A stretch of DNA of 64,000 nucleotides from Symbiodinium natans (Eukaryota; Sar; Dinophyceae; Suessiales; Symbiodiniaceae), in NCBI GenBank assembly GCA_905221605.1, contig CAJNDS010000890.1:1037150-1101149 (forward strand), read 5' to 3'. Each line of letters begins with the position of its first letter. The stretch's first letter is position 1. The notes beneath the pieces were generated by a model. It was not told where the DNA came from. It searched no databases and was given only the letters and a program-made list of their open reading frames with translations. Both the position numbers and the translations under genes were made by a program. This document shows, in pieces, positions 11,201-23,165 of the stretch.

Positions 11201-11617
11201 ATCCCTACCCCCTCCCCACCCCTCCCCCTCCCCCTTACCCCAACAAGACAATCTGCAGTTTAGGGTTTAGGGCTCAGGGTTTCAAAGTGCCTCGTGCTTG
11301 TGAATGACATCCGTGTGACAACGGAGCGCAAAGGAGTTTAGGAGGCTTAGTGCTCCAAGTTTTGCAGTTTCGCATACAAGGGGGGAAGGGGGGGGGGGTA
11401 AACCAATACAAGGAGCGCATGATCTTAGCGCAAGTCATGTTACACCAACTAAGGGACCCTGCAGTTTTCCCTGTATTGCTACGCCTGCTTCGCCTGCTGT
11501 CTTGGCAGCCCAAAAACCATATCACAATAAGGGCACCCTTTTTGGAGTTGGTTACTTACTTTGTAAGGGGACTTTTGCTACGAACCAACAAGGAAAACGA
11601 GCTACCACTGGGCTCCC

Positions 11618-11755
11618 TTAAGAAGTGCGGCCGAGCTTCTTGGTCGGCTTGCGGGACACCGCTCCCGATGCCGCAGAGGTGCGGGCCTGGGCTCCACACG
11701 CGTGCCTCGCGCACGCCTGGGCTCCGCAGACAGCGCCCGCGGCTAGCCAGCGGCC
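11618..11755 (-). CDS. Candidate terminal exon ending KPTKKLGRTS
   Basis: 45 codons after CCAAG|G to TAA at 11618, alanine/arginine-rich with several Cys, GC3 about 80%. Two plus-strand frames are also open, so strand rests on codon usage and the local trend. Confidence 0.4.
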   Translation of the reverse strand, partial: GRWLAAGAVCGAQACARHACGAQARTSAASGAVSRKPTKKLGRTS

Positions 11756-12207
11756 CTTGGTGCCAGCTCTTAGGATGGACGTCTCGGCCACCCTTGACCC
11801 TAAACCTACCGAAAGCACTCTATACACACGCACACATACCCAGACACACAGACATGTATAGATGTATATATATGTATACACACACACGAATCCATGCATG
11901 TCATGAAATCACACAGATACACATACATATATATATATATATATACATATATGTAAATACACACTCACAATTAATTACATGCATGTGGTCCTGCCTTGCC
12001 TCCGGTAACTACTTCGGGAGGACATGCCCCCACCCCTTTCTTCTTCAGGGTGCAGGGTGGCCAGACCGAGGCAACCTAAGAAACCACGCAAGGTTCCGGA
12101 GCCCTAAACCCTATAAACCTAAACCCTGTACCCTAAACCTTGAAGCGCTACACTCCGAAAGCGCAAAGCTTGAAGCAGCCAGCCCGACCCCTGAGAAAAC
12201 TTTGTCA

Positions 12208-12310
12208 GGGTCCATGTACCTCGTTCTTATGTACTTACGGGCCCTAAAGTCCCTAAATAGGCGTTACTTTTAAGGGCCAAGTATTCCCGATTTAGGTACA
12301 CGGACCCTTA
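12208..12310. mobile_element. Foldback element, family A
   Basis: About 100 bp with terminal inverted repeats GGGTCCATGTACC / GGTACACGGACCC and paired subterminal TACTT...GGGC words. Confidence 0.75.
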
Positions 12311-12353
12311 GAGTCTGAGAGAACTCCAAGGATCAGCTTCCAGTTGCTGGTAC

Positions 12354-12460
12354 CTGGTGCGCCCTCGGGCCAGGCCCGGCACAGCCGCTCGCGCGCCGAA
12401 AGCCGGGACGCAGTGACTTCCCCAGGCCAGGGAGCGTGACGTCGAGCTAATGGAAGCCAT
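12354..12460 (-). CDS. Candidate first exon MASISSTSRSLAWGSHCVPA...
   Basis: ATG at 12460, then 35 codons rich in Ser, Arg and Ala without acidic residues, ending AG with a GT donor. The composition would suit a mitochondrial or plastid targeting leader, but that is inference. It may start the gene ending at 11618; the phases were not reconciled. Confidence 0.4.
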
Positions 12461-13191
12461 GAGCTCCAGATGGTAGGGAGATGTTTAGGGGCTTCGGGGT
12501 TTTCGGGTCTAACCCTTTAAGGGCTTCCTTAATTGTGGGGGCTTGGGGTCTGGGGCTTTTAAGGGATTCCCACAGTCACGACCAAGAAGCAGTTGATTTG
12601 GGCTTGCACAGGAACAACTCGGCTGCAGTTTAAGGATCCCAGAAGACGTCAGCCACATAAGGCACAAAAAGAAGAAGCAACAAATGATCAAAGTGGTTTA
12701 GGGTTTCGGGTTTCGGGTAAGGGTTTAAGGTGAGCAACATGGCAGCACCGCTTAAGTTCGCACTGGAGAACCTACGGCTCAGCATCTTGCCTCGTAAAAC
12801 CCAGTTAGCAAGCTCGGGGCTTGCCAAAAAAACAAAGGCTCTTTGGCAACTCTCATGTTTGTTGAACAACTAGGGTTCAGGGTTTAGGGTTTAGGGTTCA
12901 GGGTTCAGGGTTCACGATTTATGGTGTAGAGCTTAGGGTTTAGGGTTAGGGGCTTCCGGGTCTGAGCATGAAGATTTCTAGCAGATCTCTGAGCCAAAGC
13001 GCTTGGGATGTGATGGACAGGCCCCCGCAAAGGGTTTAGGGTTTAGGGTTTGGGGTTTAGGGTTTAGGGCTCGGGGGCTTCCGGTCTAAACTTCCCTACA
13101 CCGGGTTCGCCCCAGAGTTCAAGTCCTGAACCCTGAGCCCCCCGGCCGGGCACAGAATGGCCTTAGGGCTTGTGGGCTTATCTAGACCCCA

Positions 13192-13295
13192 AGAGCAACC
13201 TGGGAATCAAAACTGGGTGCCCTTTTTGGTGTAAAGGGGGCGTAGAAGGGGAACCTAAGCCCCCCCAAAAAGGGAATAAGGGACTACTCTGGGTC
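13192..13295. mobile_element. Family C element
   Basis: Left end CTAGACCCCAAGAGCAACCT, right end GACTACTCTGGGTC; contains the family word GGTGCCCTTTTTGGT. Confidence 0.7.
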
Positions 13296-13451
13296 GCAGA
13301 TACCCTAAGCCCTAAACCCTAAACCCTAAATCCCGAAGCTCTAAAGCAGATATCCTAAGCCCTACAGCCCAAACCCTACGCGAAGCCCCTAAACAAGAAG
13401 GGGGGGGGGGGGGGGGGGCGGCGATGAGAACCGAACTTCCCTGCCCATGGC

Positions 13452-13488
13452 CTCCGGGCAACCCTGTGAGGGTGACTCGCACGGGTAC
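13452..13488 (-). CDS. Candidate exon VPVRVTLTGLPG
   Basis: 12 codons plus one base, CGGAG|G acceptor and GC donor. Short; overlaps a longer open frame. Confidence 0.3.
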
Positions 13489-13499
13489 CTCCGAGCTTT

Positions 13500-15130
13500 C
13501 GGGCTCAGGTTGTGGGGCTTTGGGGGGAGGGGGGCGGGTAGGGCTTAGGGTTTTTAGTGTGTTTTTTGGAGCTTCAGGGTTGAGGAAGTTAGGAATTGTG
13601 GAGCTTCTCAGGGTTACGGATTTCCAGGGCTTTGGGGGCTCAGGGTTTAGGACTTGGCATGTGCGCCTTCGTGCACAAAAGCAAGTTTTCAGCAGCCTAG
13701 GCATCTTAGTTTCGTGAGGCGAGAAAAGAACCTCATTCTGTGCACCCCTAAACCCTGCCCCCCTACACCTCTACACCCCCCCAAACCCAAAAACTTCTTC
13801 ATAAAAACCTACTGAACCCGCTTAACTCCTAAGCTCCCCCACCCCTCCCCCGAACCCCTTGACCCCACACACAAACCCCTCGAAGCGCCCCAAACCCCCT
13901 AACCCCCCAGACCCCGTGAACCCTATGAACCCTAAAACCCTCTTAAACCCGAACAAAAATCCTAAACCCGAAAAAACCGTGCATTAACAAAAACACTTCA
14001 CCCCCACCCGCCCTCCCCCCAAAAAAAAGTGACATGAAGGACACGCAGGTTAGTGGAATTAGGGGGAGCGCGAGGTTTTCACTCGCTAATCTGGTTTGGG
14101 CCGCAGGTTTTGGGTTTAGGGTTTAGGGCTTCAATAATTCAGCATAACAAGGCTCTAGTACGTAATCAGTCTTTTGCACAAGTCTTCAACTGAATATTCT
14201 ACGCGTCAGAGACTAGGGTTCGGGTTAAGGGAAGGTTGTTTTTGGAAGACCTGTCAGGATTTCGGCAGTGTGCTAGAAGCATAAATCCTGCAACACGCAG
14301 CCACCCCATCCTCCCTAACCAAACCGTAAACCCTAAACCCGCAGCCCTAAACCCTAGAAGGAATCAAGGCATAGGGTGTTTTGGGTTATGGCATCAAGAT
14401 CGCCTTTTGTGCCGCCGGAGGAACGCACGCCCGTGCAGCAGATGTGCAGACAGCCGGAAGCCCTAAACCCCAAACCTGAATTCCTAAAGCTCGCGATAGC
14501 CTGAGATCCCCATAGCCCCCTGTGAAAGCACACAAAACCCTCCAAAGCCCATAAGCCCGAAAACCCTACCGCTGCAATGTATATTTGGACAATACGTCAT
14601 CCCTAAACCCTAAACCCTAAACCCTAAACCCTAAACCCTAAACCCTAAACCCTAAACCCTAAACCCTAAACCCTAAACCTCTCTCTCTCTCTCTCTAAGT
14701 GCGGAGCCCGGGTTTAGGATTTACATTCAAGCTTAGGATGTGCACTCGGAGACTGGGAGATAAAGGAAAGGAAGGCCTACTCGGGTTGAGGGCTTAGGGT
14801 CGCCTAGCCTTCAGCCCTCTAGAAAAAGCACGGTGCAATCACCAGGGCTTAGGGTTTAGGGTTTAGGGTTTAGGGGTTCAGGGTTTAGGGTTTAGGGTAA
14901 CACCACTGGACCCTCGAAGCTCTCCTGTGCTTGACCTAAACCCTGAGCCAGTTGACCCAAAGGTCCACATCTGCCTGCCTTAGTATATACTTTTGCCCTA
15001 AAGCTGGTACAGAGGAAGCCCTTGAAGGCTCAAGTACATACTATACAGGTGCTGGGATCCATAGGGTTCGGAACCCTAAACCCTAAACCCTAAACCCTAA
15101 ACCCTAAACCCTAAACCCTAAACCCTAAAC
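13500..15130. other. Stretch with no well-supported gene
   Basis: C-rich degenerate repeat at 13740-14030, a CCCTAAA array at 14600-14680 ending in (CT)8, and short islands near 14140-14470 that are open on both strands. Confidence 0.3.
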
Positions 15131-15155
15131 CCTAAACCTTTAGGGTTTGGGGAGC

Positions 15156-15217
15156 CTGGGTGTGCTTCAGCACATGGGCGTTCAGGATCCCTGAAGGGGA
15201 GGGCGCAATCCACAAGC
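15156..15217 (-). CDS. Candidate exon LWIAPSPSGILNAHVLKHTQ
   Basis: 20 codons, CCTAG|G acceptor and GC donor following CAG. 16 of 20 third positions are G/C. No family recognised. Confidence 0.4.
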
Positions 15218-15480
15218 CTAGGCCATTGCTTTTTATAGGTTTAGGGTTTAGGGTTTAGGGTTGATTCTCGGGGTGTTCTTGGGCGTTATAGGGTGTTACA
15301 GGGTTTACAGGGCTTGTAGGATCATAGGGTGTTGCAGGATTACAGGGCGTTATCGGGTTTATAGGACTCTAGGGTGTTGTAGGCTGTTGTAGGACTTATA
15401 TGGATTTGAGGGCCTCTGCATCCGAAGGTCTTCTGGGGTCTAGGGCCGGAACCCGCATGACATGACCACTGCAACCTGCA

Positions 15481-15598
15481 GCATAGGGCAGGCTACGGCG
15501 GTGTCGAAAGCATCTGTCGCTCTCCGACAGACGCGCAGCTACGACTTGGGGCGTCGTCTCTCGGATGCTGCGCTCCAGTGGCCGACATAAGCGCCACC
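15481..15598 (-). CDS. Candidate exon, long open frame
   Basis: After CTGAG|G the frame WRLCRPLERSIRETTPQVV continues open for over 60 codons, with a possible GT donor after GCAG at 15481. A second minus frame and a 42-codon plus-strand frame with ATG are also open, so the frame choice is weak. Confidence 0.3.
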
Positions 15599-15917
15599 TC
15601 AGGAGTAAATCAACGGGAACCTTTAGGCGTGCAACCTTGATCAGAACTTTAAAGCCTATTTAACCCCAGGTCAGTACTGAGGGTGGCCAAAACACCCGAA
15701 GGCACAGGGCCATGACCTAAAGATACCCTAAACCCTAAGCCCTAGTTTAAACCATAAACCCTAAACCCTACACCTTAAACCCTATACCTAAGCCCTAACA
15801 CCTAGACCTTAAACCCTGCCCTCCTACAACCCTAAACCCTACAACCCTACATGCTCTCACTGATGTGCCTTTGGGTCCCATTCAATTCAGGGATACTAGG
15901 GGTACAGCCACCCAAGC

Positions 15918-16142
15918 GTGATAGCCCAAATCCGCAGCGCAGGGCCAAAGACCTACACCCGCGAAAGCTCTATCTGCAAGATCACTCGCTTGCCTTTGGT
16001 GACGGGAGTTATCCAGTGGCGGAGCTTCTCACCTGCGACGCGATGCTTGAGGAAGTCGGTTGTCGGGCTTGCTGGAAGCTTCCCTGCACCTTTTCGCAGC
16101 CTTCAGATTTCTGCTGCTAAGGCATGTAAGGCTAGGGGTTGA
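15918..16142 (+). CDS. Plus-strand ORF, possibly coding
   Basis: 74 codons, basic and Ser-rich (for example SAGPKTYTRESSICKITRLP), about 60% GC3. Another plus-strand frame and minus-strand frames overlap it. One of the few islands where the plus strand reads best. Confidence 0.25.
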   Translation: MIAQIRSAGPKTYTRESSICKITRLPLVTGVIQWRSFSPATRCLRKSVVGLAGSFPAPFRSLQISAAKACKARG

Positions 16143-16852
16143 GGGCTCAAGGAATCAGAAGACCTGACCAGAATCCCTCAGACCTCAACATGCCCACAGG
16201 TACATTTCTTTGCGCTGCGTTTCACGTTGAACCCTAAACGCTAAATCCCTGACCCAGTCTCTGCTACGTTCCCTTCCCTAATCGTCGGTTTGGGTGGGAC
16301 TTAGGGGTTCGAGTCTATAGGGTTTAGGGTTTAGGGTTTAGGGTTTCAGGGCTTTGGGGGCCTTGGGAACTTCAGGGGCTTTGGGGGCTTTAGGGGCTTT
16401 AGGGGCTTTGGGGTTTTGTGTTTTAGGGGCTTTAGGGGCCTGGGTTTAGGGGTTGAGGGCTCAAGCCACAGCTCCAGTCTGGGGTTTAGGCTTCAAAAGA
16501 AGCGGGCCCTCGTTTAGCAAAAGGCTAGAAAGGGTTTAGGGTTTAGGGTTTAGGGTTTAGGGTTTAGGGTTTAGGGTTTAGGGTTTAGGGTTTAGGGTTT
16601 AGGGTAAACCTTCAACCTTGACCCTTTGGGAGCTCAGGGTTTCAGGTTTCGGGTTTAGGGTTTCGGGCTTTGCGGTGTTTAAGGCTTCAAAGGGAGCTCC
16701 ACATGGGACCCCATTTACCTACAGGTTTAAGGGTTCTACATACTGAATAGGGGTACTTACTACTCAAGCGTAGGTGCATAGGGTCCCAGGGATAGCTTGT
16801 CTATATCCCTAAACCCTAAACCCTAAACCCTCAACCCTAAACCCGCGAAGGC

Positions 16853-16904
16853 CTCGGAAGAGCACCGCGTCCCCCAGCCCGAGCGTGACGTGGCGAGCCG
16901 GATC
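16853..16904 (-). CDS. Candidate exon DPARHVTLGLGDAVLFR
   Basis: 17 codons plus one base, CTGAG|G acceptor, GC donor following CGAG. 14 of 16-17 third positions are G/C. Confidence 0.45.
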
Positions 16905-16934
16905 CTCAGCCGGGGAAACCGAAAAGCAGGGCAC

Positions 16935-17135
16935 CCTAAACCCTAAACCCTAAACCCTAAACCCTAAACCCTAAACCCTAAACCCTAAACCCTAAACCCT
17001 AAACCCTAAACCCTAAACCCCTAAACCCTAAACCCTAAACCCTAAACCCTAAAACCCTAAACCCCTAAACCCCTAAAGCCCTAAAGCCCTAAAGCCCTAT
17101 ACCCCTAAACACCTAAACCCCTAAACCCTAAACCC
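16935..17135 (-). repeat. CCCTAAA array
   Basis: About 25 units; the final third shifts to CCCCTAAA and CCCTAAAG variants. Confidence 0.9.
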
Positions 17136-17424
17136 GACTCCAGACCCAAAAGCCCCGCACCCAACCTCGAAACCCTCGAGCCTTTACTTAAAAACAAAAA
17201 ACGAAGCCCTGCTTCGGGTTTAAGTCATTTCGGGGGTTTTAGGTCTTTCAGGTTTAAGTCTTGTATAGGGTTTTTCAGTTTTTTGTAGGATTCTTTAGGG
17301 TTTATAGGCCTAAATCTTTGAGGGTTTGTAAGGCTTGCAAGCTCTAGGGTCCCACGCCCTAAACTAAACCCAAAACCCTAAGCCCTAAACCCGAAACCCG
17401 AGAGCGATCAGGGGCCGGGGCATC

Positions 17425-17459
17425 CTCCGAATCGGCCGAGGCGAAGCAGTTCATTCCGC
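17425..17459 (-). CDS. Candidate exon GMNCFASADSE
   Basis: 11 codons with GAAG|G acceptor and GA donor following GAG. GC3 9 of 11. Confidence 0.35.
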
Positions 17460-18679
17460 CTTCAAACCTTTGGGGTTTCAGGGCCCTAGGGTTTAGGGTT
17501 TAGGGTTTCAGGGTTTTAGGGTTTCAGGGTTTCAGGGCTTTGGGGGCCTTGGGAACTTCAGGGGCTTTGGGGGCTTTCGGGACTTTAGGGGCTTTGGGGT
17601 CTTGGGTTTTAGGGGCTTTAGGGGCCTGGGTTTTCATGCTCTGAACTCTGAACTAAATTTTACTTCGGTTTTTAGGGCATTGGGCCTACGCGAATCGGGG
17701 CCAATCGGGGTTTTAGGGCTTTGGGGTTTTGGGCTTTCGGGGTCTTATGGATTCAAATTCAAGGTTTAGAGGTTAGGGTTTCAAGGTGGGCTGGAAAGTT
17801 CTTGGGTTTAGGGTCTCAAAGTGTGAACTTTGCAGCTTAACAATCAAGGCTTAAGATTTCAAAGCCTGAAACCCTAAGCCCTAAACCCTCGACCCTAAAC
17901 CGGCTTAGACCCTGTCGGAACTTGGGGTGCCTGCAGCCTTTCTCCATGTTGGGTATCCAACCCCCTACGAATCTAAACATTCTCCCTATGTTATAGGGTT
18001 CTTAAGGGGGTTGAGAGGGCGGGGGGCTCTGCAATGCAACCTAAGGTTCCCTAATACTTAAGGGCGCCCTAAAACCCTAAACCCTAAACACAAACGTCCA
18101 AGACTCTTCGATTCCGGAACCCTAACCCCAAACCCTAAACCCTAAACCCTAAACCCTAAACCCTGAACCCTATAACTATGCCACAAACCCTTCGACTCAG
18201 GGTTTTCTGCGGACTTCGCCCGGGGTCGGGGCCCAGGTGGGGGGAGGTTGAAGAGGCTCTGGGTTCGGATTTGCTTTCGCCAAACATCCCAACCCTAAAC
18301 CCTAAACCCTAATTGAGGGTTTAGGGTTTAGGGTTTAGGTTTTAGGGTTTAGGGTTTAGGGTTTAGGGTTTAGGGCCCGAAACCCCAAAACCTAACCTCC
18401 TTGAACTTGTTGGGGTTCCTGGGGGACGACATGAACTCTAAAAGCGTTTATGGCCCTTGTGTTGGGAAGGGCTGTTAGTATAAGGGGGAACATCCCAAGC
18501 CGTATGCCTTAGTAGGGGGTTGCAGTATAGGGGAGACGACACGGAATTTTAAGGGTGCACGTCGTCTCTAAGGCATGGGGCGTGTTAGGGGCTTGCAAGG
18601 GGTTCTTGGACTAAACCCTAAACCCTAAACCCTAAACCCTAAACCCTAAACCCTAAACCCTAAACCCTAAACCCTAAAC

Positions 18680-18717
18680 CCGGGCCCCGGCTCGCTAGGA
18701 TCCGTCAGCAGCACAAC
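18680..18717 (-). CDS. Candidate exon VVLLTDPSEPGPG
   Basis: Follows GCGGAG|G and runs into GT of the telomere-like repeat. The upstream frame (LIAARARELPLPFAA) is also open, so the 5' border may be further up. Confidence 0.3.
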
Positions 18718-18769
18718 CTCCGCAGCGAAGGGCAGGGGCAGCTCCCGTGCTCTTGCAGCGATGAGGTTT

Positions 18770-19130
18770 AGGGTTTAGGTTTAGGGCTTAGGGCTTAGGG
18801 CTTAGGGCTTAGGGTTTAGGGTTTAGGGTTTAGGGTTTAGGGTTTAGGGTTTAGGGTTTAGGGTTTAGGGCTTAGGGCTTAGGGCTTAGGGCTTAGGGCT
18901 TAGGGTTTAGGGTTTAGGGTTTAGGGTTTAGGGTTTAGGGTTTAGGGTTTTGGGTTAGGGCTTAGGGCTTAGGGCTTAGGGCTTAGGGCTTAAGGTTTAG
19001 GGTTTAGGGTTTAGGGTTTAGGGTTTAGGGTTTAGGGTTTAGGGTTAGGGTTTAGGAGTAGGGTTTAGGGTTTAGGGCTTAGAGTTTAAGGTTTAGGGTT
19101 TTGGGGTGTTGGGGCTTAGGGTTCAGGAGT
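18770..19130 (+). repeat. Mosaic TTTAGGG/CTTAGGG array
   Basis: About 360 bp alternating blocks of TTTAGGG and CTTAGGG, the longest telomere-like stretch in the window. Confidence 0.9.
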
Positions 19131-19973
19131 TCAGGTTTTCGTTGTTGAGGGTTGTAGGCACAAGTGGTTCCACAAGGCCTGACACAAGCTAGCGTCTAGA
19201 CCTTAAGCTCTATGACTTTAGAATCTTGTCCCAACAACAGAGAGAGAGAGAGAGAGAGAAACAAATCAAATATCAAAACAGACACGCAGACTCGCTGATA
19301 AAGGTCGTTCTTCTTTGTCGCTCTCCATCTCGCTCTCTCTCTCTCTCTCTCTCTTTCCCTCTCTCTCCTGTCTCATGCTCCCTCCCTCACTGCCTCCCTC
19401 CTTCCTCCCTGCAAAACCCGAAAGGAAGGAACCCTTCCCCCCCCCCCCCCCCCCCCCCCCCCGTTTTTATGAACTTCTCGTTAGGGCTGTCTGCCAACAC
19501 AGTTTTGTAGGGGTCAAGTATTGCGGCAGTGTGATTTCTACGTCCCATGCAAACACCTGACAGCTTAGGGCTTAGGGCCTAGGGTTTTAGCAATCCCCAT
19601 TATTGTAGCACCATGTAGTCGTCAATGGCCTCTGGAGGGGAATTTGGGTTCGGGGTTCGTTTTATGCGATGCGGGTCGAGGCGTTGCAAACAGCCCTAAA
19701 CCCTATAAACCCTAAACCCTAAATCCCAAACCCTAAACCCTAAACACTTGCGGGAACCCCTGCACCTGCACCTCCTCAAAGGCCCTACCTAAAACAAATA
19801 AAACTACCACTTCGAGCATCCCCACCCTGACCCTTGAATCCAAGCCCCTCTCTGCACTAAATGCCTGAAACCGCAAACCTACGTCCCTTTCGGAAGCAGG
19901 GGGTTTGTTACCCTGAGCTCTAAACCTAACTTATGAAACTTCTGCCACCTTGCTGCGCGACCCCCAGTCAGCT

Positions 19974-20135
19974 CCGGTATAGTTGCCCGCCTGCGCCTCC
20001 TTGGCCTGCTTATTGCGTCTGGCCACATTCCGGTGCAGTTGCCTGCCTGGGCCCCTTTGGCCTGCTTATTGCATGTGGCCCCATTTCCGGTACAGTTGCC
20101 CGCCTGAGCCTCCCTGGCCTGCTTGGTGTCCTGAA
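19974..20135. repeat. 56-57-bp tandem repeat, about 2.8 copies
   Basis: Units start CCGGTA(T/C)AGTTGCCCGCCTG and contain GGCCTGCTTATTGC. Overlapping open frames here are a by-product of the repeat. Confidence 0.8.
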
Positions 20136-20321
20136 TCTCGTACTCCTTGCTGTCTGCCCGTGGTCCTTAATGCTGTACTGCCTTTTGTCCTGAGAGTCGC
20201 GTCACATAATGTGCGTTGCCGCTTTGTCCTTAAAATCTAACAACCCCACTTGTCCGGTGGGGAACTGAAAGCCCGGAGAGAAGAACAAAAATCACCCTGC
20301 ACCCCCCACCCGCAAAGAAAC

Positions 20322-20373
<52 letters not shown>

Positions 20374-20397
20374 GATTATATATACACACCTAAAACC

Positions 20398-20459
20398 TCA
20401 AAGCGGCCGGGCAGCGATGGTGACAGCAGCGTGGTTGTCCACATGAGGCTCTATGCTGC
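20398..20459 (-). CDS. Candidate terminal exon SIEPHVDNHAAVTIAARPL
   Basis: 19 codons after TTGCAG|G and then TGA. The plus strand is open too. No family recognised. Confidence 0.35.
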
Positions 20460-20605
20460 CTGCAATATCACTGGTTTGGGGTGTAGGGTTTCGGGTTACG
20501 GTCCAGAGGGTCTAGGGTTTAGGGTTTAGGGTTTAGGGGCCAGTACTCTATCCCCAACACCCAAAACCCTGCAACATCTAGAAGGACGACATCCCCATGT
20601 AGCCC

Positions 20606-20692
20606 TAAGGGCCCATGTACCTTAGTATTTTATACTTGGGCCACAGAGTCTTAAGGCCAAAAATATTCCCTATTTAGGTACATGGACCCTTC
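20606..20692. mobile_element. Foldback element, family A
   Basis: Termini TAAGGGCCCATGTACC and GGTACATGGACCCTT, about 87 bp. Confidence 0.75.
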
Positions 20693-20974
20693 GGGTAGTA
20701 CCTTGCACTACTCTTTGGGTTTAGGGTTTAGGGTTTAGGGTTTAGGGTTTAGGGTTGATGGAGCAAGGGAGATCTACTTTCCAGATAGTGGACATCAGGC
20801 TTCTTTGCAGTGCGACTGAGCTTCGCTCTGAAAGCTCGCAGAGTTGGTGCAGGGTCTTGGGGTTTAGGGTTTAGGGTTTAGGGTTTAGTCGGGTCTACGG
20901 ATCGGTGCAAGCCTAGAAAACCAAACCCGTAACCCCCGTCTGCCCGAAGAGGAGCCTGGTATGCCGTCTTTTGC

Positions 20975-20995
20975 CTCGTAGACAATGTACTCCAC
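20975..20995 (-). CDS. Candidate 21-nt microexon VEYIVYE
   Basis: Seven codons between TTGCCAG|G and a GC donor following GAG. The frame stays open beyond it (AKDGIPGSSSGRRG), so the exon may be longer. Confidence 0.3.
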
Positions 20996-21105
20996 CTGGC
21001 AAGGGCTTAGGGTTGAGGGCTTAGGGCTTAGGGTTTAGGGCTCAGGGTTTGGGGTTTAGGCATAGAATGCCCTCTCGGAGTAGGGATTCCACTTGAACCC
21101 TACGC

Positions 21106-21195
21106 CTTCAATCGTGCCAGAGGAGAGCAGAGCCCAATAAGTAAACGCTGTAAGCAAGGCACCAAGATCGCTGAAAGACAGCGCTGCCCGAAGCT
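21106..21195 (-). CDS. Candidate exon LRAALSFSDLGALLTAFTYW...
   Basis: 29 codons after a pyrimidine-rich TTTTAAG acceptor. Contains a hydrophobic span (LGALLTAFTYWALLSS) that could be a membrane helix. GC donor following GAAG. No family recognised. Confidence 0.4.
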
Positions 21196-21662
21196 CTTAA
21201 AAGAACAAAAGCCCTAAACCCTAAACCCTAGATCCTAAACCCTTAAACCCTAAGCCCCTAAGCCCCAAACCCTAAACCCCAAACCCTAAACCCCAAACCC
21301 TAAACCCCAACCTGCACACCTAGTATTCAATTGCCCTGCCTCGGGGTAGGTCACTTCAGATCGCGGCAACCTCGGCCAGGTAACTACTTGCGCTGTTTGC
21401 TCATTTGGCGGTGTCCGAAAATAAGGGTACTCTTTATGTTATTTTTCTTTGGGGTGTAGGGTTCAGGGTTTAGGGCTTAGGGTTCCTAGAATGCCTCAAA
21501 CCTAAACTTCAAGTCCTGGACTCTGACCTCCTCCCCACGTCCTAAAACCTGAGCCTTAACCATTGCCTACTAAAGGACCGGTTTCAGGGTCGAGCCTGAC
21601 CAGACCCGAAACGCTAAAACCCGTAAACCCTATACGCCCGAAAAAACTCCATATCAGACTCC

Positions 21663-21694
<32 letters not shown>

Positions 21695-21866
21695 GTATGT
21701 ACCGTTTCATCCCTATTTTCAGCTCTATCCTAAGCCATAAAAAGGCACTGGCCCCTAAGAGTCCTACTTCGTTGAGGAATTACAAGAGAAACGCCTACGA
21801 ACATCACATGTCCGGAGCTCCTGGATCATCCCCACAGGTTTAGGGGTTGCGGTTGAGGGTTTCAGC

Positions 21867-22058
21867 ATGTGGCCAGCAATGACGGCCCAGGAAGCTTCTG
21901 CGTCTTATCCCCAGGCGGCTCTTGTGCCCATTCAAGAGGAGATGCCAGTATGGCACAGACGGGGTTCTCGGGCCCCCAGAAGTCTGGCGCACTGCTCGCG
22001 TACCAAGAGACACAAGGGAATCTGCCCCTCTAACATGGAAGCAGGGGTTTGCAGATGA
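21867..22058 (-). CDS. Ambiguous open island
   Basis: At least three frames (one plus with ATG, two minus) are open for over 54 codons. The minus frames follow a pyrimidine-rich TTAG acceptor near 22052. Coding is possible but frame and strand cannot be chosen. Confidence 0.25.
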
Positions 22059-22453
22059 TTAAGGGCTTAGGGTTTGAGAATCCTCGTTGCAAGGTGCTTT
22101 AAATAAGGGCAAGGAGGGGAATTTGAGCTGGCTGCTTGAGGACGGTGGCTTAGGCACTAGAGTTTAACTATCCGAAGCCCCACAGCCTTAAGCCCAAATT
22201 AGAACAGGACTTTTTTTTTTTGGGGGGGGGCTATTATAGTATAGATATAAAGGGGACATATGCTATTCGTAGTTATTCCGACCGCTATCGTAACCGTTCT
22301 TCAACTTTAACTCAGCTCAGCACTCGTAGGTTAACAAAAGTTGCTGTAGTAATGCTGACTGGTACTGCATCCTCAACGCACACTAAGCACCTCAACCCTG
22401 GCTTAAGAAACCCTAAACCCTAAACCCTAAACCCTAAACCCTAAACCCGAAAC

Positions 22454-22534
22454 CCTGCCAGATGCCCGGCTTCTGCCAGAGCATGGCATCTGCCCAGGCC
22501 ATGGTCGTCATCAGCTTGGTGTAGAGCCCGTGAC
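22454..22534 (-). CDS. Candidate exon HGLYTKLMTTMAWADAMLWQ...
   Basis: 26 codons, CCCAG|G acceptor, GT donor at CAGG|GT. 24 of 26 third positions are G/C. Rich in Met and Trp; no family recognised. Confidence 0.45.
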
Positions 22535-22911
22535 CTGGGTGTCCGGCCGATAGGGTTTAGGGCTCAGGGTTCAGCATCTCAGGTCCAAGTAATCACTAGT
22601 GTAGCAGCTTACAGGCACCCGAAAAGAACCCAACCACCCACCCACCCACCCACGAGAATTCCATACCATGAAGATATGAAAAGCCCAAACCCGAAGCCCT
22701 AAACTCTAAACCCTACACCCGAAGCCCTTGGAACTCCAGGCCTTGAACCCTGAACCCTATAGGCCCTGAACCCTAAAGCCCTAGACCCCCTACACCGTCG
22801 GCCCTGGGGCACCCTGAACTCGAGAACCCTGAGCCTTGACCTTGCCCTATCTGTTTTTGGGGTTTAGGGTTTAGGGTTTAGGGTTTAGGGTTTAGGGTTT
22901 AGGGTTTAGGG

Positions 22912-23165
22912 TTTAGGACAACCTTGCTCAATCTTTTTTATGACCTTGCCAAATCTTTATGCACAGTATCATCTTACCACCTTGCAATCTGTTGTTGACC
23001 TTGCCCAATCGGTTCATGACCTTTCCCAATTTTTTTGACCTTTCCCAATATGTTTATGGACCTTTCCCAATCTGTTGATGACCTTGCCGAATCAACCCTA
23101 AACCCTAAACCCTAAACTCATAAATCGATTGGGCAAGGTCATGAAAAGATTGGCCAAGGTCACAG
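22912..23165. repeat. Short repeat array around GACCTTGCCCAATCTGTT
   Basis: About eight degenerate copies of a 22-26-bp unit in one orientation to 23090. After a CCCTAAA patch there are two copies in the opposite orientation (23117-23165). Confidence 0.75.

Larger units (their letters stand above)
16343..17635. repeat. Dispersed direct duplication, ~100 bp, 1.2 kb apart
   Basis: 16343-16445 and 17527-17635 share GGGCTTTGGGGGCCTTGGGA and neighbouring GGGGCTTT units with few differences. Confidence 0.7.

Noticed and set aside
11350-12273. 307-codon plus-strand ORF as a gene
   Set aside because: It crosses a G run, (CA)n/(TA)n microsatellite and telomere-like repeat. Its length comes from low complexity, and parts read better on the minus strand.
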